The notes under the pieces were generated by a model. That model was not told the DNA's origin, did no database searches, and saw only the letters and a program-made list of their open reading frames with translations. 64,000 bases of DNA. Origin: CALLCD01 sp039196965. Its GTDB lineage: Bacteria > Pseudomonadota > Alphaproteobacteria > Caulobacterales > Hyphomonadaceae. Location: the NCBI GenBank assembly GCA_039196965.1, contig JBCCUK010000021.1, positions 1 to 64,000 on the forward strand. Reading direction: 5' to 3'. The stretch's first letter is position 1, and every line of letters begins with the position of its first letter. A program made the translations under genes and the position numbers. Positions 32,710 through 41,729 of the stretch are shown piece after piece.

Positions 32710-33595
32710 CGGATGATTGACCACCCTGCATCGCAGCCCGCATCTGTTCGGCCTGCTCCTGGCTAATGCCCATGGCGTCGAGGATTGGACTGATGGCGTC
32801 TTCATTCCAGCTGTGGGGCGGGCCAACGGTGATCCCGCCATCGACGAGGAACTCACCGCCGGTAATGAAACCTGCGGCATCGGAGGCAAGGAAGGCGGCC
32901 ATTTCGGCGATATCTGAGCCTTTTCCGACGCGACCGGCTGGCTGCATGCGGCCGCCTTTCTGGGCAAGCATTTCCGACATTTGAAGGGCAGCATCTTCAG
33001 GCATACCCAGAGAAGCTCCAAAGATCGATGTGGCGATGAAGCCCGGCAGAATAGCGTTTACACGGATGTTATGTTTTGACAGCTCGGCTGCGGCGACTTT
33101 TGAAAAGTAAGCCACGCCCTTCTTAGCAACAGAATATACAATCGGGCCATAACCGGCGGAGACAGAGGCAACGGACGCTGTATTCAGGATCGCACCGCCG
33201 CCGCGCTTTTTCATATGTGGGATCGCATATTTGGATCCAACAAAGACGGCCTTGAGCAACAGATCCATGGTATGGTCGTAACCGTCCAGATCGAGATCCT
33301 CGACCCCGGTCACGGTTCCGCCATGGCCGGCATTGTTGAAGAGAATATCAAGACCGCCGAAAGCATCGGCAGCAACTTGCATAGCGGCTTCCAGATCTTT
33401 TGGCGAGGTGACATCGCACCGCGAAAAACGTACGCGATCCGTGCCGAAGCGCTCTTCCAGAGATTTCCCGGTCGTCTCATTGATATCAGCCGCGACGACA
33501 TTCGCGCCGGCCTCAACGAATGTCTCTACCGTTGAGAGACCGATGCCGCTTGATGCGCCGGTGATCACCGCAACCTTATCTTTCAGATCTGCCAT
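32702..33595 (-). CDS. Short-chain dehydrogenase/reductase (classical SDR)
   Basis: The 297-residue enzyme has GASSGIG (13-19), NNAG (87-90), catalytic Ser141, YSVAK (Tyr154, Lys158) and an aspartate after the second strand (AADINE) favouring NAD. A C-terminal extension of about 35 residues rich in Met and Gln (ISQEQAEQMRAAMQGG) follows the usual SDR end. The start at 33593-33595 has GGAGGACAAGG upstream. The substrate is unknown; being next to a P450, alcohol oxidation is a reasonable but unproven guess. Confidence 0.87.
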   Translation of the reverse strand: MADLKDKVAVITGASSGIGLSTVETFVEAGANVVAADINETTGKSLEERFGTDRVRFSRCDVTSPKDLEAAMQVAADAFGGLDILFNNAGHGGTVTGVEDLDLDGYDHTMDLLLKAVFVGSKYAIPHMKKRGGGAILNTASVASVSAGYGPIVYSVAKKGVAYFSKVAAAELSKHNIRVNAILPGFIATSIFGASLGMPEDAALQMSEMLAQKGGRMQPAGRVGKGSDIAEMAAFLASDAAGFITGGEFLVDGGITVGPPHSWNEDAISPILDAMGISQEQAEQMRAAMQGGQSSGG

Positions 33596-33695
33596 ATCGT
33601 GCCTTGTCCTCCGTGTTTGTATTTCCGGCAACTGAGCCTGCCGCGCCCATCGGAAGTCAACCCGTAAAATAGGAAACGTGTCTGCGTTGCAGGAT

Positions 33696-34724
33696 TTATT
33701 CGATTAGCGCGTGCCGCATCGACATCAGCCAGCGTTCGCGGGAGAGATCATAAACGCGGAAGGATGTTGCCCAGTCGAAGTAGCACCAGGGCATATCGTA
33801 GCTTTCAGCCTCTCGGCGCACGGCCCGTGTCCATTGCGCTCTTGCTTCCAGGTCTATCCCTTCATAGGGGCCGAACTCGCCGAGAAAGACCGGCATGCGA
33901 TTTTTAGCTTGCCAATCCGCAGCTGCAGCAATCATTGACCGCAATTGTTCGCGATCTTCCTCGCTACCCCACTTTCTGCCGATCGGAACGTGGGGCGCGA
34001 AGGTTGCGCCCTGGTGGGTGAAATTGAAGGGCTCGTAAAAGTGGAATGTGGCGATAGCCTTGGGATCATAGGGAATATCGGCTTCGAGCAGTCCGTCGAG
34101 ATGCCCCCACCCCGACCCGCTCATGATGATCCATCGATCCGGATGCCGCTCGCGAACAATTGGTAACAGTCGGCGGTTCATTTCGTTAACCCGGGCAGTA
34201 TCCATCTTGCCGAAGGGTTCGTTCAGGAACTCGAAGATCAGTCCATCCGGCCAGCCCTCATAGTGCTCCGCCAATTGCCGCCAGAGGCCGTCCAGCCAGT
34301 CGGAATGATCATCGGGATCGTTCATCAGCTGATAGAAATGGTGCACGTCGAGAATGACATTAAGGCCCTCATCAAGGGCTGCCCGGATAACTTCGTCTAC
34401 CCGCTTCTGGAAGCGGCGATTGATCCTGAAGGGCTTGCGAGACGAGGAGTGGTAGGACCAGGCGACCGGCAGACGGATCGTATCGAACCCGGCCTGATGC
34501 ATACGGCGCAGATCCTCTTTCCGGATACGATAGCCCCAATCGCCCTCGCGGGGGGCTTCGAGGGCTCCTCCAATATTGATGCACTTCGAAATCGGGATGT
34601 CCGGAAGCTTTGCATTCGCCAGCGTGGCCATCGACTGTGCGTTTTCCGCACTCGCCGGAGCCTCCGCATTGAAGACGAAGCTTGCAAAGCACAGAACAAA
34701 ATAAACGCGAAGGGCATGCAACAT
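33696..34724 (-). CDS. Secreted glycoside hydrolase family 5 (cellulase-like)
   Basis: This 342-residue protein has a signal peptide (~1-26) and a GH5 TIM barrel. It contains the acid/base glutamate in FEFLNEP (Glu169) and the nucleophile in FLGEFG (Glu283), plus FDTIRLPVAWS and ILDVHH, all family hallmarks. It hydrolyses beta-1,4 or related glucans or mannans; specificity is not readable. It lies directly downstream of a large TonB-dependent receptor gene on the same strand but behind a strong terminator, suggesting functional but not tight transcriptional linkage. Confidence 0.88.
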   Translation of the reverse strand: MLHALRVYFVLCFASFVFNAEAPASAENAQSMATLANAKLPDIPISKCINIGGALEAPREGDWGYRIRKEDLRRMHQAGFDTIRLPVAWSYHSSSRKPFRINRRFQKRVDEVIRAALDEGLNVILDVHHFYQLMNDPDDHSDWLDGLWRQLAEHYEGWPDGLIFEFLNEPFGKMDTARVNEMNRRLLPIVRERHPDRWIIMSGSGWGHLDGLLEADIPYDPKAIATFHFYEPFNFTHQGATFAPHVPIGRKWGSEEDREQLRSMIAAAADWQAKNRMPVFLGEFGPYEGIDLEARAQWTRAVRREAESYDMPWCYFDWATSFRVYDLSRERWLMSMRHALIE

Positions 34725-34817
34725 GGGCTAGCTCCCCAATCAAACCACCATGCAAAACACACTAATCAGGGCAGGGCGGCATTTTAAAGCAGACTCTCGC
34801 TAACGTTGAGGCAGTTC

Positions 34818-34854
34818 AAAAAAAAGCAAGGCCGACGCGTAATGCGCCGGCCTT
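34818..34854 (-). terminator. Intrinsic terminator of the TonB receptor gene
   Basis: On the minus strand AAGGCCG...CGC pairs with GCG...CGGCCTT (stem with one mismatch, 5-nt loop), followed by GC and eight T residues. It begins about 22 bp after the receptor stop codon. Confidence 0.88.
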
Positions 34855-34876
34855 GTTTGTTTGAATTTAAAGCGGA

Positions 34877-37800
34877 TCAGAAGGTGCCGCGAACACCGAC
34901 AAAGAAGAAGCGACCCCGCGGGCTAACTGGTCGAATGAGCGATCCGAGAAATGGCTCCTGATCTGTGAAGTTAGCGATACCGCCATAAACACCAAACTTC
35001 TCAGATACCTCGTAGTTAACATTGATGTCCTGCTCAAAGCCATTGCCTGTGAAGAGTTGAGAGGGATCTGCAAGACCCTCATTGTCAGAGACAACAACAA
35101 CACCGTCAATGATCTCAACGTCGTTCAGGGCAGCATTAGTGAAGTTTGCAACAGAATCTTCGAAACGGCCGGTCCATCCAACATTCCATTTCCCAAGCTC
35201 CCAATTAAGCCCAAGAGTGAAGATCAATTCAGGCGTAGATCCAATTGCCAAGAGGTTATCGTTTGTGCCCAGTAGATCGCTCACAAACTCCTGATTAGTA
35301 ATTTCAAATTCCTGCTGCACCGGGTCCGTTATGCCAGCAATTGTTTGAGCGATAATGGGATCGCTCTCCGTAGATCGCTCAATGAAACGAGTGCCAACAA
35401 GAGAGGCTTGAATAGAACCGAGATCTCTACCACCGTATGACGGAACATCGAAAGCATACCGCACATCAAAGTCGACACCTCGCGCTTCGAGAACCGCAAG
35501 GTTTATGTTTCCAGATGTAAATCCAGAGATCGCGCCACCGTTACTTGGGTTCCGCTGAACTGCATCGCAGAATTGATTGTTAGTTGACGGTAGATCTACG
35601 CAGGCCGAAGCTATCGCTTCACCTGATAGGTCTCCAACGGCGTCTTCGATCTCAAAGTCATAGTAATCGATGACGACGATCAGATCGTCCAGAAGGCCAT
35701 TGAAGATGCCGCTTGGCTGAAAAATGCCGCCGACGGTAAAACTATCCGAAGTTTCCTCGATCAGGTTCGGGTTGCCACCTGTCGTTCCGGTTACAAACGC
35801 GGTCAAAAAGTCTGCCGAGTCGAATCCCTCGGCAACAAATTGAAGGCAATTTGCAGCTCGGTTCGCGCTTCCTTGCGTGATGTTGCCGTCGTCACATGGG
35901 TCATCATCTACGCCAATGAAAGCGGCAGTCTGCGGATCAAATAGTTCGCCGATATTAGGTGATCGTATAGCTCTAGAAAAAGTCCCTCGCAAAGTTAGCC
36001 ATTCGTGCGGCTGATAACGGCCAGCGAATGAGAATGTTTCTGTACCTCCTATTATATTATAATCAGAAATACGACCAGCTGCTGTTACCTCTAAATACTC
36101 GACTAACGGAAGGTCCTTCAACAGCGGAATTCTTATTTCGCCGAAGCCTTCAAAGACTTCTAGATCTTGTCCATTAGTGGGGGTTGGAAACTCCGGCTCG
36201 GTAGCGTTCCCAACAACCAACCCTTCAATTGAATTGAAGCTGTCTGGAATAAACTCAGACGTATCTTTCCTCCATTCAAAACCGAGTGCCAAACCAATTG
36301 GTCCTGCTGGGAGCTCAAAAAACTCTGATGAGTCTCCAGCGATTGTAATCAAGGCCTGCTGCTGAGTAATCGTCGTATCTTCTTCAAGATCGACAAATGC
36401 GAAATCGGCACCTGCGCCTTGAATTGAATTTGTGCCCAGGATGTTAATTGGCGCACATTGCCCATCGCCAATTGCGTACGTAACGGGTCGTGTCAAACCG
36501 CTAACATCTGTGCCGTTAATAGTTGTTCCGTCGGCGAACAAAGGTGGCCCGCCAACGAACAAGGCGCCTGGTGATGGCAATCCAGTCAGCTCTGAGCGGC
36601 AAACTATATCGCCAATTTGAGCCGTTGCGGCGTCGATAACGACGTCCTGACCACCACGAACAGCATTAAGCGTCGCTGATCCGGCGGTCACAAGAGTGTC
36701 GTCGTCCGTGCCGACGATCCCATCTGGACCGGCAAAGTCTTCCGGTGTCAAAGCAACAGCATCAATACCGGCAAAGTACCTGTCATTCAGGCGCGAACTT
36801 CTGTCGATTATGTTCGCGTCGGTCCTGCCCCAGGTGAATGACGCTTCGTAATCGAAGCCAGTTCTTGGAATGGCACCTCGGAAACCGCCGGAGGCCCTTA
36901 TGGTAGTTCGTTCCGCTGTTGCACCATCATTAACCTCGGAGCCGAGATTATCACGCGCTACAAAGATGCTTGGAGTGGAATCGGGTAGTAAAGCATCCAG
37001 TACTGGGATCTGATTCTGGATTGCGACGGGCAGGAATGGATTGTCTAACGCTATCGGGATATCGTCAGAGAATGGAATACCCGCAACAGAGCTGGTTTCG
37101 TTGAAATAGAACTTCGCATCAGCGAAGAATTGAATGTTCTCGGTGATATCGTAATCAATTGCCGAAGCCGCAACAAATCGCGTGATTTCAGGAAGCAAGG
37201 TTAGGTCTGGAGCGGTCTCACCAATAGGTATTCCATCACCTCCGATTGCGTTAAATGCGCCGGTGGATATCCCAGGATTGAAGGCACGCACTTCGCCCGT
37301 TTGAGGATCTATAACTTGCAAGACTGGGATATTCGTACCGGCAATATTTGGCACAGTATCCGTTGCAGGGTTGAAATTAGTTACGAACGAACTGAGAGCG
37401 CCGAAAGGAAACGCGAAGGGTGTTGGATCAACGGCAATCGTTGAGCCTGCACTCGACACGGGCAACGTTCGATTGGGAAAAAAAGCTTGCTCCGAGGCTG
37501 GATCAAGACCCAATATTTCATTCGCAAAAGCATTACTTGGATTCAAACTGGAAAAACCTGAACCTGCGAAATTTGGACGATCACCGTTCACAATGGAGGT
37601 TGTATGATTGAACTCTAATGCAAAAACGGCACTGCCTCGATCATCAGCAAATGTTCCGCCGCCGGCAATTGACGCGAAAACCTCTTCTGAATCTCCTTCA
37701 TCACTAATTCCAGTTTGGAGTCGATATTCCACCCCATCAAAGTCGCGCCCCGTTCGAGTAACGAAGTTGACAACACCAGAAACAGCATCGGCACCATAAA

Positions 37801-38308
37801 CGGCCGAAGCACCTCCAGTAAGAACTTCCGTCCGCGCTAGAAGCGACTGAGGAATTGCTCCAATATCAACTGTAGCAGTGCCCTCAACACCGGCGACGTG
37901 GCGACGTCCATCTTGAAGTACGAGAGTCCTGTCTGTTCCTAGGCTCCTCAAGTTCAGGGTACTTGCACCAGTTGCGACAACGCCGCTAGCGGAATCAAGC
38001 GACGCAGGATTCGATCCCTGCAACGCTGGTATGTTGCGAAGGCTGGTGGCGATTTCAATTTCGCCGGAATTCCTGAAATCGTCAATCGAGATAGTCTGAA
38101 CTGGACTCGGAGCGGTAAGTGCGGAATCCGTGGCGATCCGTGACCCTGTAACAATTATCCGTTCCTGCACGGCCGTATCGTCTTCATCCGATACGGTATT
38201 TACCGTTACCGGATCGTCAGCCTGGGCGAGGGCGGGGACACCACTCAGCAAGGCAGCGGAGGCGGTGCTCATTAAAATGAGCGCACGCGCCGACATTCTT
38301 TTTTTCAT
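34877..38308 (-). CDS. TonB-dependent outer-membrane receptor
   Basis: The 1143-residue protein has a signal peptide (~1-29, ending PALAQA), a TonB-box-like region and plug domain (~45-165). The plug has RIIVTGSRIA, TLNLRSLGTDRTLVLQDGRR and SAVYGADAVSGVVNFVTR. A long 22-strand barrel ends with GRFFFVGVRGTF, the aromatic terminus recognised by the BAM complex. It belongs to the large receptors that import polymers or siderophores; the neighbouring GH5 gene hints at oligosaccharides. An in-frame Met upstream (38398) would add 30 residues without a signal. The region 37-35 kb is more AT-rich than its neighbours, which may indicate a separate history. Confidence 0.92.
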   Translation of the reverse strand: MKKRMSARALILMSTASAALLSGVPALAQADDPVTVNTVSDEDDTAVQERIIVTGSRIATDSALTAPSPVQTISIDDFRNSGEIEIATSLRNIPALQGSNPASLDSASGVVATGASTLNLRSLGTDRTLVLQDGRRHVAGVEGTATVDIGAIPQSLLARTEVLTGGASAVYGADAVSGVVNFVTRTGRDFDGVEYRLQTGISDEGDSEEVFASIAGGGTFADDRGSAVFALEFNHTTSIVNGDRPNFAGSGFSSLNPSNAFANEILGLDPASEQAFFPNRTLPVSSAGSTIAVDPTPFAFPFGALSSFVTNFNPATDTVPNIAGTNIPVLQVIDPQTGEVRAFNPGISTGAFNAIGGDGIPIGETAPDLTLLPEITRFVAASAIDYDITENIQFFADAKFYFNETSSVAGIPFSDDIPIALDNPFLPVAIQNQIPVLDALLPDSTPSIFVARDNLGSEVNDGATAERTTIRASGGFRGAIPRTGFDYEASFTWGRTDANIIDRSSRLNDRYFAGIDAVALTPEDFAGPDGIVGTDDDTLVTAGSATLNAVRGGQDVVIDAATAQIGDIVCRSELTGLPSPGALFVGGPPLFADGTTINGTDVSGLTRPVTYAIGDGQCAPINILGTNSIQGAGADFAFVDLEEDTTITQQQALITIAGDSSEFFELPAGPIGLALGFEWRKDTSEFIPDSFNSIEGLVVGNATEPEFPTPTNGQDLEVFEGFGEIRIPLLKDLPLVEYLEVTAAGRISDYNIIGGTETFSFAGRYQPHEWLTLRGTFSRAIRSPNIGELFDPQTAAFIGVDDDPCDDGNITQGSANRAANCLQFVAEGFDSADFLTAFVTGTTGGNPNLIEETSDSFTVGGIFQPSGIFNGLLDDLIVVIDYYDFEIEDAVGDLSGEAIASACVDLPSTNNQFCDAVQRNPSNGGAISGFTSGNINLAVLEARGVDFDVRYAFDVPSYGGRDLGSIQASLVGTRFIERSTESDPIIAQTIAGITDPVQQEFEITNQEFVSDLLGTNDNLLAIGSTPELIFTLGLNWELGKWNVGWTGRFEDSVANFTNAALNDVEIIDGVVVVSDNEGLADPSQLFTGNGFEQDINVNYEVSEKFGVYGGIANFTDQEPFLGSLIRPVSPRGRFFFVGVRGTF

Positions 38309-38479
38309 TGTTTTTCGTTTCCCATTTTTGACTTTATTGGCCCTGTTCGCAGCAACACGGGTAGACAGCTGATCTGATAGGCCGACGAGCGTCAACAAAA
38401 TGACGCGAGTGTCATCTGCGAAATCTGGAAGATTGTGGCGCGGAGGTCACAAATTGAGCATATTCTGCCTAATTTGCGA

Positions 38480-39643
38480 TCAAGCTGGCACTGGCTTGGC
38501 AAATATTGCTGCCTTGCGTCTAGCAGCGGCAGACTGTTTTTCGCTTTCTGAGCGAAGCTGGCCGCATGCTGCGAAGATATCCCTCCCACGGGGCGTACGG
38601 ATGGGTGAGGCATAGCCGGCTCGGTTCAATATGTCAGCGAAGGCTTCAATAACGTCCCAGTCGGAGCATTGATAATTCGTGCCGGGCCAGGGATTGAAAG
38701 GGATCAGATTGATCTTCGCGGGTATGTCGGACAGCAAACGCACCATATCCCTCGCTTCGGCGAGGCTGTCATTGATGCCTTTCAGCATGACATACTCGAA
38801 TGCGACCCGTCTGGAGTTGCCGAGCCCCGGATAGGCACGAACGGCATCGAACAGCGTTTGCAGGTCGTACTTCCGATTGATCGGCACGATCTCGTCGCGG
38901 AGATCATCACGAACAGCATGGAGGGAGATGGCCAGCATCGCACCCGTGCGGGCACCGAGTTCGGGAATCTTCGGCGCAATCCCCGACGTGGATACGGTGA
39001 TACGCCTGCGGCCGATACCGATGCCTTCGCCATCGGCCAATGTGTCGATGGCTTCAACGACATTTTCGAGATTGTAGAGCGGCTCGCCCATGCCCATGAA
39101 GACAATGTTGGACAACTGGCGCTGCTTGGCATTTGCCGGCCAGTCTCCGAGACCGTCCCGAGCGATCAGCACCTGTCCGACGATTTCCTGTGCTGTCAGA
39201 TTGCGCACAAGGCGTTGGGTGCCCGTATGGCAGAATGTGCAGTTCAGCGTGCAGCCGACCTGGCTGGAAACGCAAAGCGCGCCGGATCTTGCAACATCGG
39301 GAATGAAGACCGTCTCGCCTTCGGCATTAGACCCGAAACGGACCAGCCATTTCTGTGTGCCGTCAGTGGAGACCTGATGTTCGGCAATGTCCGGCCGGTC
39401 AAGACAATAGGTGTCAGCGAGCCGGGCCTGAAACGTTTTCGCGACATAGGCCATGTCAGCGAAATCCGTGACGCCGAAGTAATGCAAGGACCGCCGCATC
39501 TGGCGGGCCCGCATGTCGGCCTCTGTCTCCGACAGGCCAAGGTCTTTCGCCGCTTCATGAAGCTTTTGAAACGACAGGCCGGCAATAGGCCGCTTCTCAA
39601 AGCGGGGATGTGGTATCCGGGAAAGGTCCAGGGCGCGTTTCAT
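38480..39643 (-). CDS. rlmN: Dual-specificity RNA methyltransferase RlmN
   Basis: This 387-residue radical SAM enzyme has the cluster motif CTLNCTFC (Cys131, 135, 138), the GMGEPLYN and TVSTSGIAP stretches, and the resolving cysteine in DIFAACGQL (Cys360). It methylates C2 of A2503 in 23S rRNA and A37 in tRNAs. Length is normal with a short basic C-terminal tail. The gene follows the ialB-like gene on the same strand after 55 bp. Confidence 0.95.
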   Translation of the reverse strand: MKRALDLSRIPHPRFEKRPIAGLSFQKLHEAAKDLGLSETEADMRARQMRRSLHYFGVTDFADMAYVAKTFQARLADTYCLDRPDIAEHQVSTDGTQKWLVRFGSNAEGETVFIPDVARSGALCVSSQVGCTLNCTFCHTGTQRLVRNLTAQEIVGQVLIARDGLGDWPANAKQRQLSNIVFMGMGEPLYNLENVVEAIDTLADGEGIGIGRRRITVSTSGIAPKIPELGARTGAMLAISLHAVRDDLRDEIVPINRKYDLQTLFDAVRAYPGLGNSRRVAFEYVMLKGINDSLAEARDMVRLLSDIPAKINLIPFNPWPGTNYQCSDWDVIEAFADILNRAGYASPIRTPRGRDIFAACGQLRSESEKQSAAARRKAAIFAKPVPA

Positions 39644-39698
39644 AAATCGCCCTTATCACGGAAAATCGTCGGGTGCGAGGTCGCTATTGGGGCGGAAA

Positions 39699-40211
39699 TC
39701 AGCGGCAGCTTGCGTCGGCCCGATCAATCGCATCCGACGATCCTGCCAGCGAAAAGTGATAGGCGACCTGGGTGTCTCGCGCCGAAACGGCTTCCACCCG
39801 CAATTCAGAACCCCGCTTCAGGGCGCGAACCAGCTTCGGATCGTCCTCATCTGAAGCAAAGGCCTCATTTCCGGATGAGAAGAGGGTCCACCCCGCGCGG
39901 CCGATTCGAGCCGAAGGTGCGAGGTCTGCACGGAGTTCATAGCCGACTTTCAGGCTCGGTTGACCGCGGACACGCCCCGATGCCCAATTCGTTACATAGA
40001 ACCAGACATCGCCATGGTCGGCACTGGCCGGGGCGCGGTCCTTTGCTTCGGTTGCGGCATAGCAAACGCGCTGGCCCTCAACGTCCGTTGTAAAAACTGT
40101 CCAGTCCTTAAATTTTGCGACAGCTGTGGGGTTGGCGATCGCAGCGCCTTGAAATGCCAGAAAACTCAAGGTTAAGGCCGCAGACATCCGCCGGAAATGC
40201 ATTTTTCTCAT
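39699..40211 (-). CDS. Invasion-associated locus B (IalB)-like periplasmic protein
   Basis: The protein (about 170 residues) has a signal peptide (LTLSFLAFQGAAIA) and an IalB domain: FKDWTVFTTDVEGQRVCYAAT, a variable middle, and a basic C-terminal half. A conserved pair of cysteines near residue 50 and at the C-terminus (DASCR) could form a disulfide. IalB-like proteins are periplasmic, of unclear function, and widespread in non-pathogenic alphaproteobacteria. Adjacent ATG codons at 40211, 40214 and 40202 are all possible starts; the much longer open frame to 40538 is antisense to the sigma factor gene and is not coding. Confidence 0.78.
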   Translation of the reverse strand: MRKMHFRRMSAALTLSFLAFQGAAIANPTAVAKFKDWTVFTTDVEGQRVCYAATEAKDRAPASADHGDVWFYVTNWASGRVRGQPSLKVGYELRADLAPSARIGRAGWTLFSSGNEAFASDEDDPKLVRALKRGSELRVEAVSARDTQVAYHFSLAGSSDAIDRADASCR

Positions 40212-40293
40212 CATCTTTCTAAACCGGTATATGCACGATTTTGATATCGAATTCTCACCACACAAGGTATGAACAGAATAAGACCAAATCGCG

Positions 40294-40956
40294 ATGGTCG
40301 CGACCTGTCCTAGAGGGTTTTCGGCTTTCGCGGCGGGCATCAGTGGAGATGGCGTGAGCAAACCGGCAAAAGATCCCAGTATTCGACGGGAACACCATCC
40401 GGGCGGCCTCGGCCGGGAGTATGGTTTTGCCGATTGTCTTGAGCGGGTTGGCCGAGAGCAGAGCCGGTCGGACTTCAAGATAGTTTTCAAACATTTCGCC
40501 CCCCGTGTGAAATCGTTCCTGATCAAGCGCGGTGCCAACGACGTCCAGGCTGAAGAGCTTGCCCAGGAGATAATGGCGACGGTCTGGTCGAAGGCAAGTC
40601 AATATGATCGCAATCAGGCTGCTGTTTCCACCTGGATTTTCCGGATCGCCCGGAACCGGCAGATTGACCAGTTCAGGAAAGATTGCAGGCCAGACCTCGA
40701 TCCCAAAGATCCATTGTTGCAGCCGGTGCAGGAAGAGCATCCTGATATCGCGATCTTCAAATCGGAAGAACAGGCGAGATTGCGGGCCGAATTGCGCAAA
40801 TTGCCGGAGGAGCAGCTCCAGCTTGTGCGGGCTTCTTTTTATGACGGGCTGCCTCATGCCGAAATTGCAGAACGCTTCAATCTGCCCTTAGGCACTGTAA
40901 AATCAAGAATAAGACTGGCCTTCCACAAATTACGGGACCGCCTACACGAGGTGTAA
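40294..40956 (+). CDS. rpoE: ECF sigma factor, ChrR-partner (RpoE) type
   Basis: This 220-residue sigma-70-family protein has region 2 (FKIVFKHFAPRVKSFLIKRG to ISTWIFRIARN-type motif, ~62-125) and region 4 (RAELRKLPEEQLQLVRASFYDGLPHAEIAERF, ~165-215). FKHFAPRVKSFL closely matches the RpoE sigma factors that respond to singlet oxygen with ChrR. The N-terminus is about 40 residues longer than usual if the ATG at 40294 is used. A GTG at 40354 is an alternative that gives a normal length. The anti-sigma gene starts 5 bp downstream. Confidence 0.88.
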   Translation: MVATCPRGFSAFAAGISGDGVSKPAKDPSIRREHHPGGLGREYGFADCLERVGREQSRSDFKIVFKHFAPRVKSFLIKRGANDVQAEELAQEIMATVWSKASQYDRNQAAVSTWIFRIARNRQIDQFRKDCRPDLDPKDPLLQPVQEEHPDIAIFKSEEQARLRAELRKLPEEQLQLVRASFYDGLPHAEIAERFNLPLGTVKSRIRLAFHKLRDRLHEV

Positions 40957-40961
40957 ACTCT

Positions 40962-41720
40962 ATGTCTTCAAAAGAGAATCTTGGCTTGATCTCTGCGGGA
41001 ACTGATCAATATTCTGTTTCAGCGACTGCACTAGAGGCGACGAGAAACAGTATGATTACACCTACGGATACAGTTTATGGTGAACTTTACAGCGCCTATG
41101 CATCCGGTTCCCTTGATGCGGCATTCGCATTGCTGGTCGAAACACAGTCGGCTTTGAGCGAAGAAGTAGCCGAAGATGTTGCTGTCAGCGAGCTGATCGC
41201 GGGTGACATGCTCGAAATGGATGAGCCAGTGGAATTGGCCGATGACGCATTGGAGAAAGTCTTTGCCACGATAGACGCGGCATATGATTCAGAAGCTCAT
41301 CGGATGGCCGCCTCGGCCTGCGCAAACCAGCTCGACGACGTGGCTGCTTTCCCTGAACCCGTACTTGGGCACGCCGTCGACGCGATCGTTGACAGCGGGT
41401 GGTCTCAGCTGACCCCAGGTGTGCGCCGGCTGACCCTAGACCTCGGTACGGATTCCGAAGTTGAAATTTACCGGATTGAGCCAAACCAGACGGTTCCGCG
41501 TCATACCCATGAAGGCTCTGAGCTGACACTTGTTCTTGCTGGTGGCTTTACGGATGAAACGGGTCAGTACGGTCCGGGCGATCTTTCCGTGCAAGGGCCG
41601 AATGATATTCATCAGCCTACGGCCGATGATGACGGCGTTTGTTATACGCTCGCCGTGCGCGACGGTGGCCTTCGGTTCACCGGTGTGCTCGGCGTCATAC
41701 AGCGCCTGCTCGGGCGTTAG
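40962..41720 (+). CDS. chrR: ChrR-family cupin anti-sigma factor with degenerate zinc anti-sigma domain
   Basis: The 252-residue protein aligns end to end with ChrR: an N-terminal anti-sigma domain (~33-110, ELYSAYASGSLDAAFALLVET) and a C-terminal cupin (~150-250). In Rhodobacter ChrR the anti-sigma domain binds zinc through His6, His31, Cys35 and Cys38. Here those positions read Thr, Gln62, Ser66 and Val69, so zinc cannot bind in that way. The cupin ligands are kept: His181, His183 and Glu187 (HTHEGSE), and His217 (DIHQP). There is also an extra N-terminal stretch of ~30 residues. It should inhibit the preceding sigma factor, but with a zinc-independent fold and possibly a cupin-based signal. 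Confidence 0.87.
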   Translation: MSSKENLGLISAGTDQYSVSATALEATRNSMITPTDTVYGELYSAYASGSLDAAFALLVETQSALSEEVAEDVAVSELIAGDMLEMDEPVELADDALEKVFATIDAAYDSEAHRMAASACANQLDDVAAFPEPVLGHAVDAIVDSGWSQLTPGVRRLTLDLGTDSEVEIYRIEPNQTVPRHTHEGSELTLVLAGGFTDETGQYGPGDLSVQGPNDIHQPTADDDGVCYTLAVRDGGLRFTGVLGVIQRLLGR

Positions 41721-41729
41721 ACTTCCGAT

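Noticed and set aside
38669..40093. Plus-strand open frame of 474 codons
   Set aside because: Antisense to rlmN and the ialB-like gene; composition is not protein-like and no motif is present.
40241..40254. TTGATATCGAATTC resembling a cloning polylinker (EcoRV-EcoRI)
   Set aside because: Only 14 bases match and both flanks differ from vector sequence; the neighbouring genes are continuous, so it is taken as chance.
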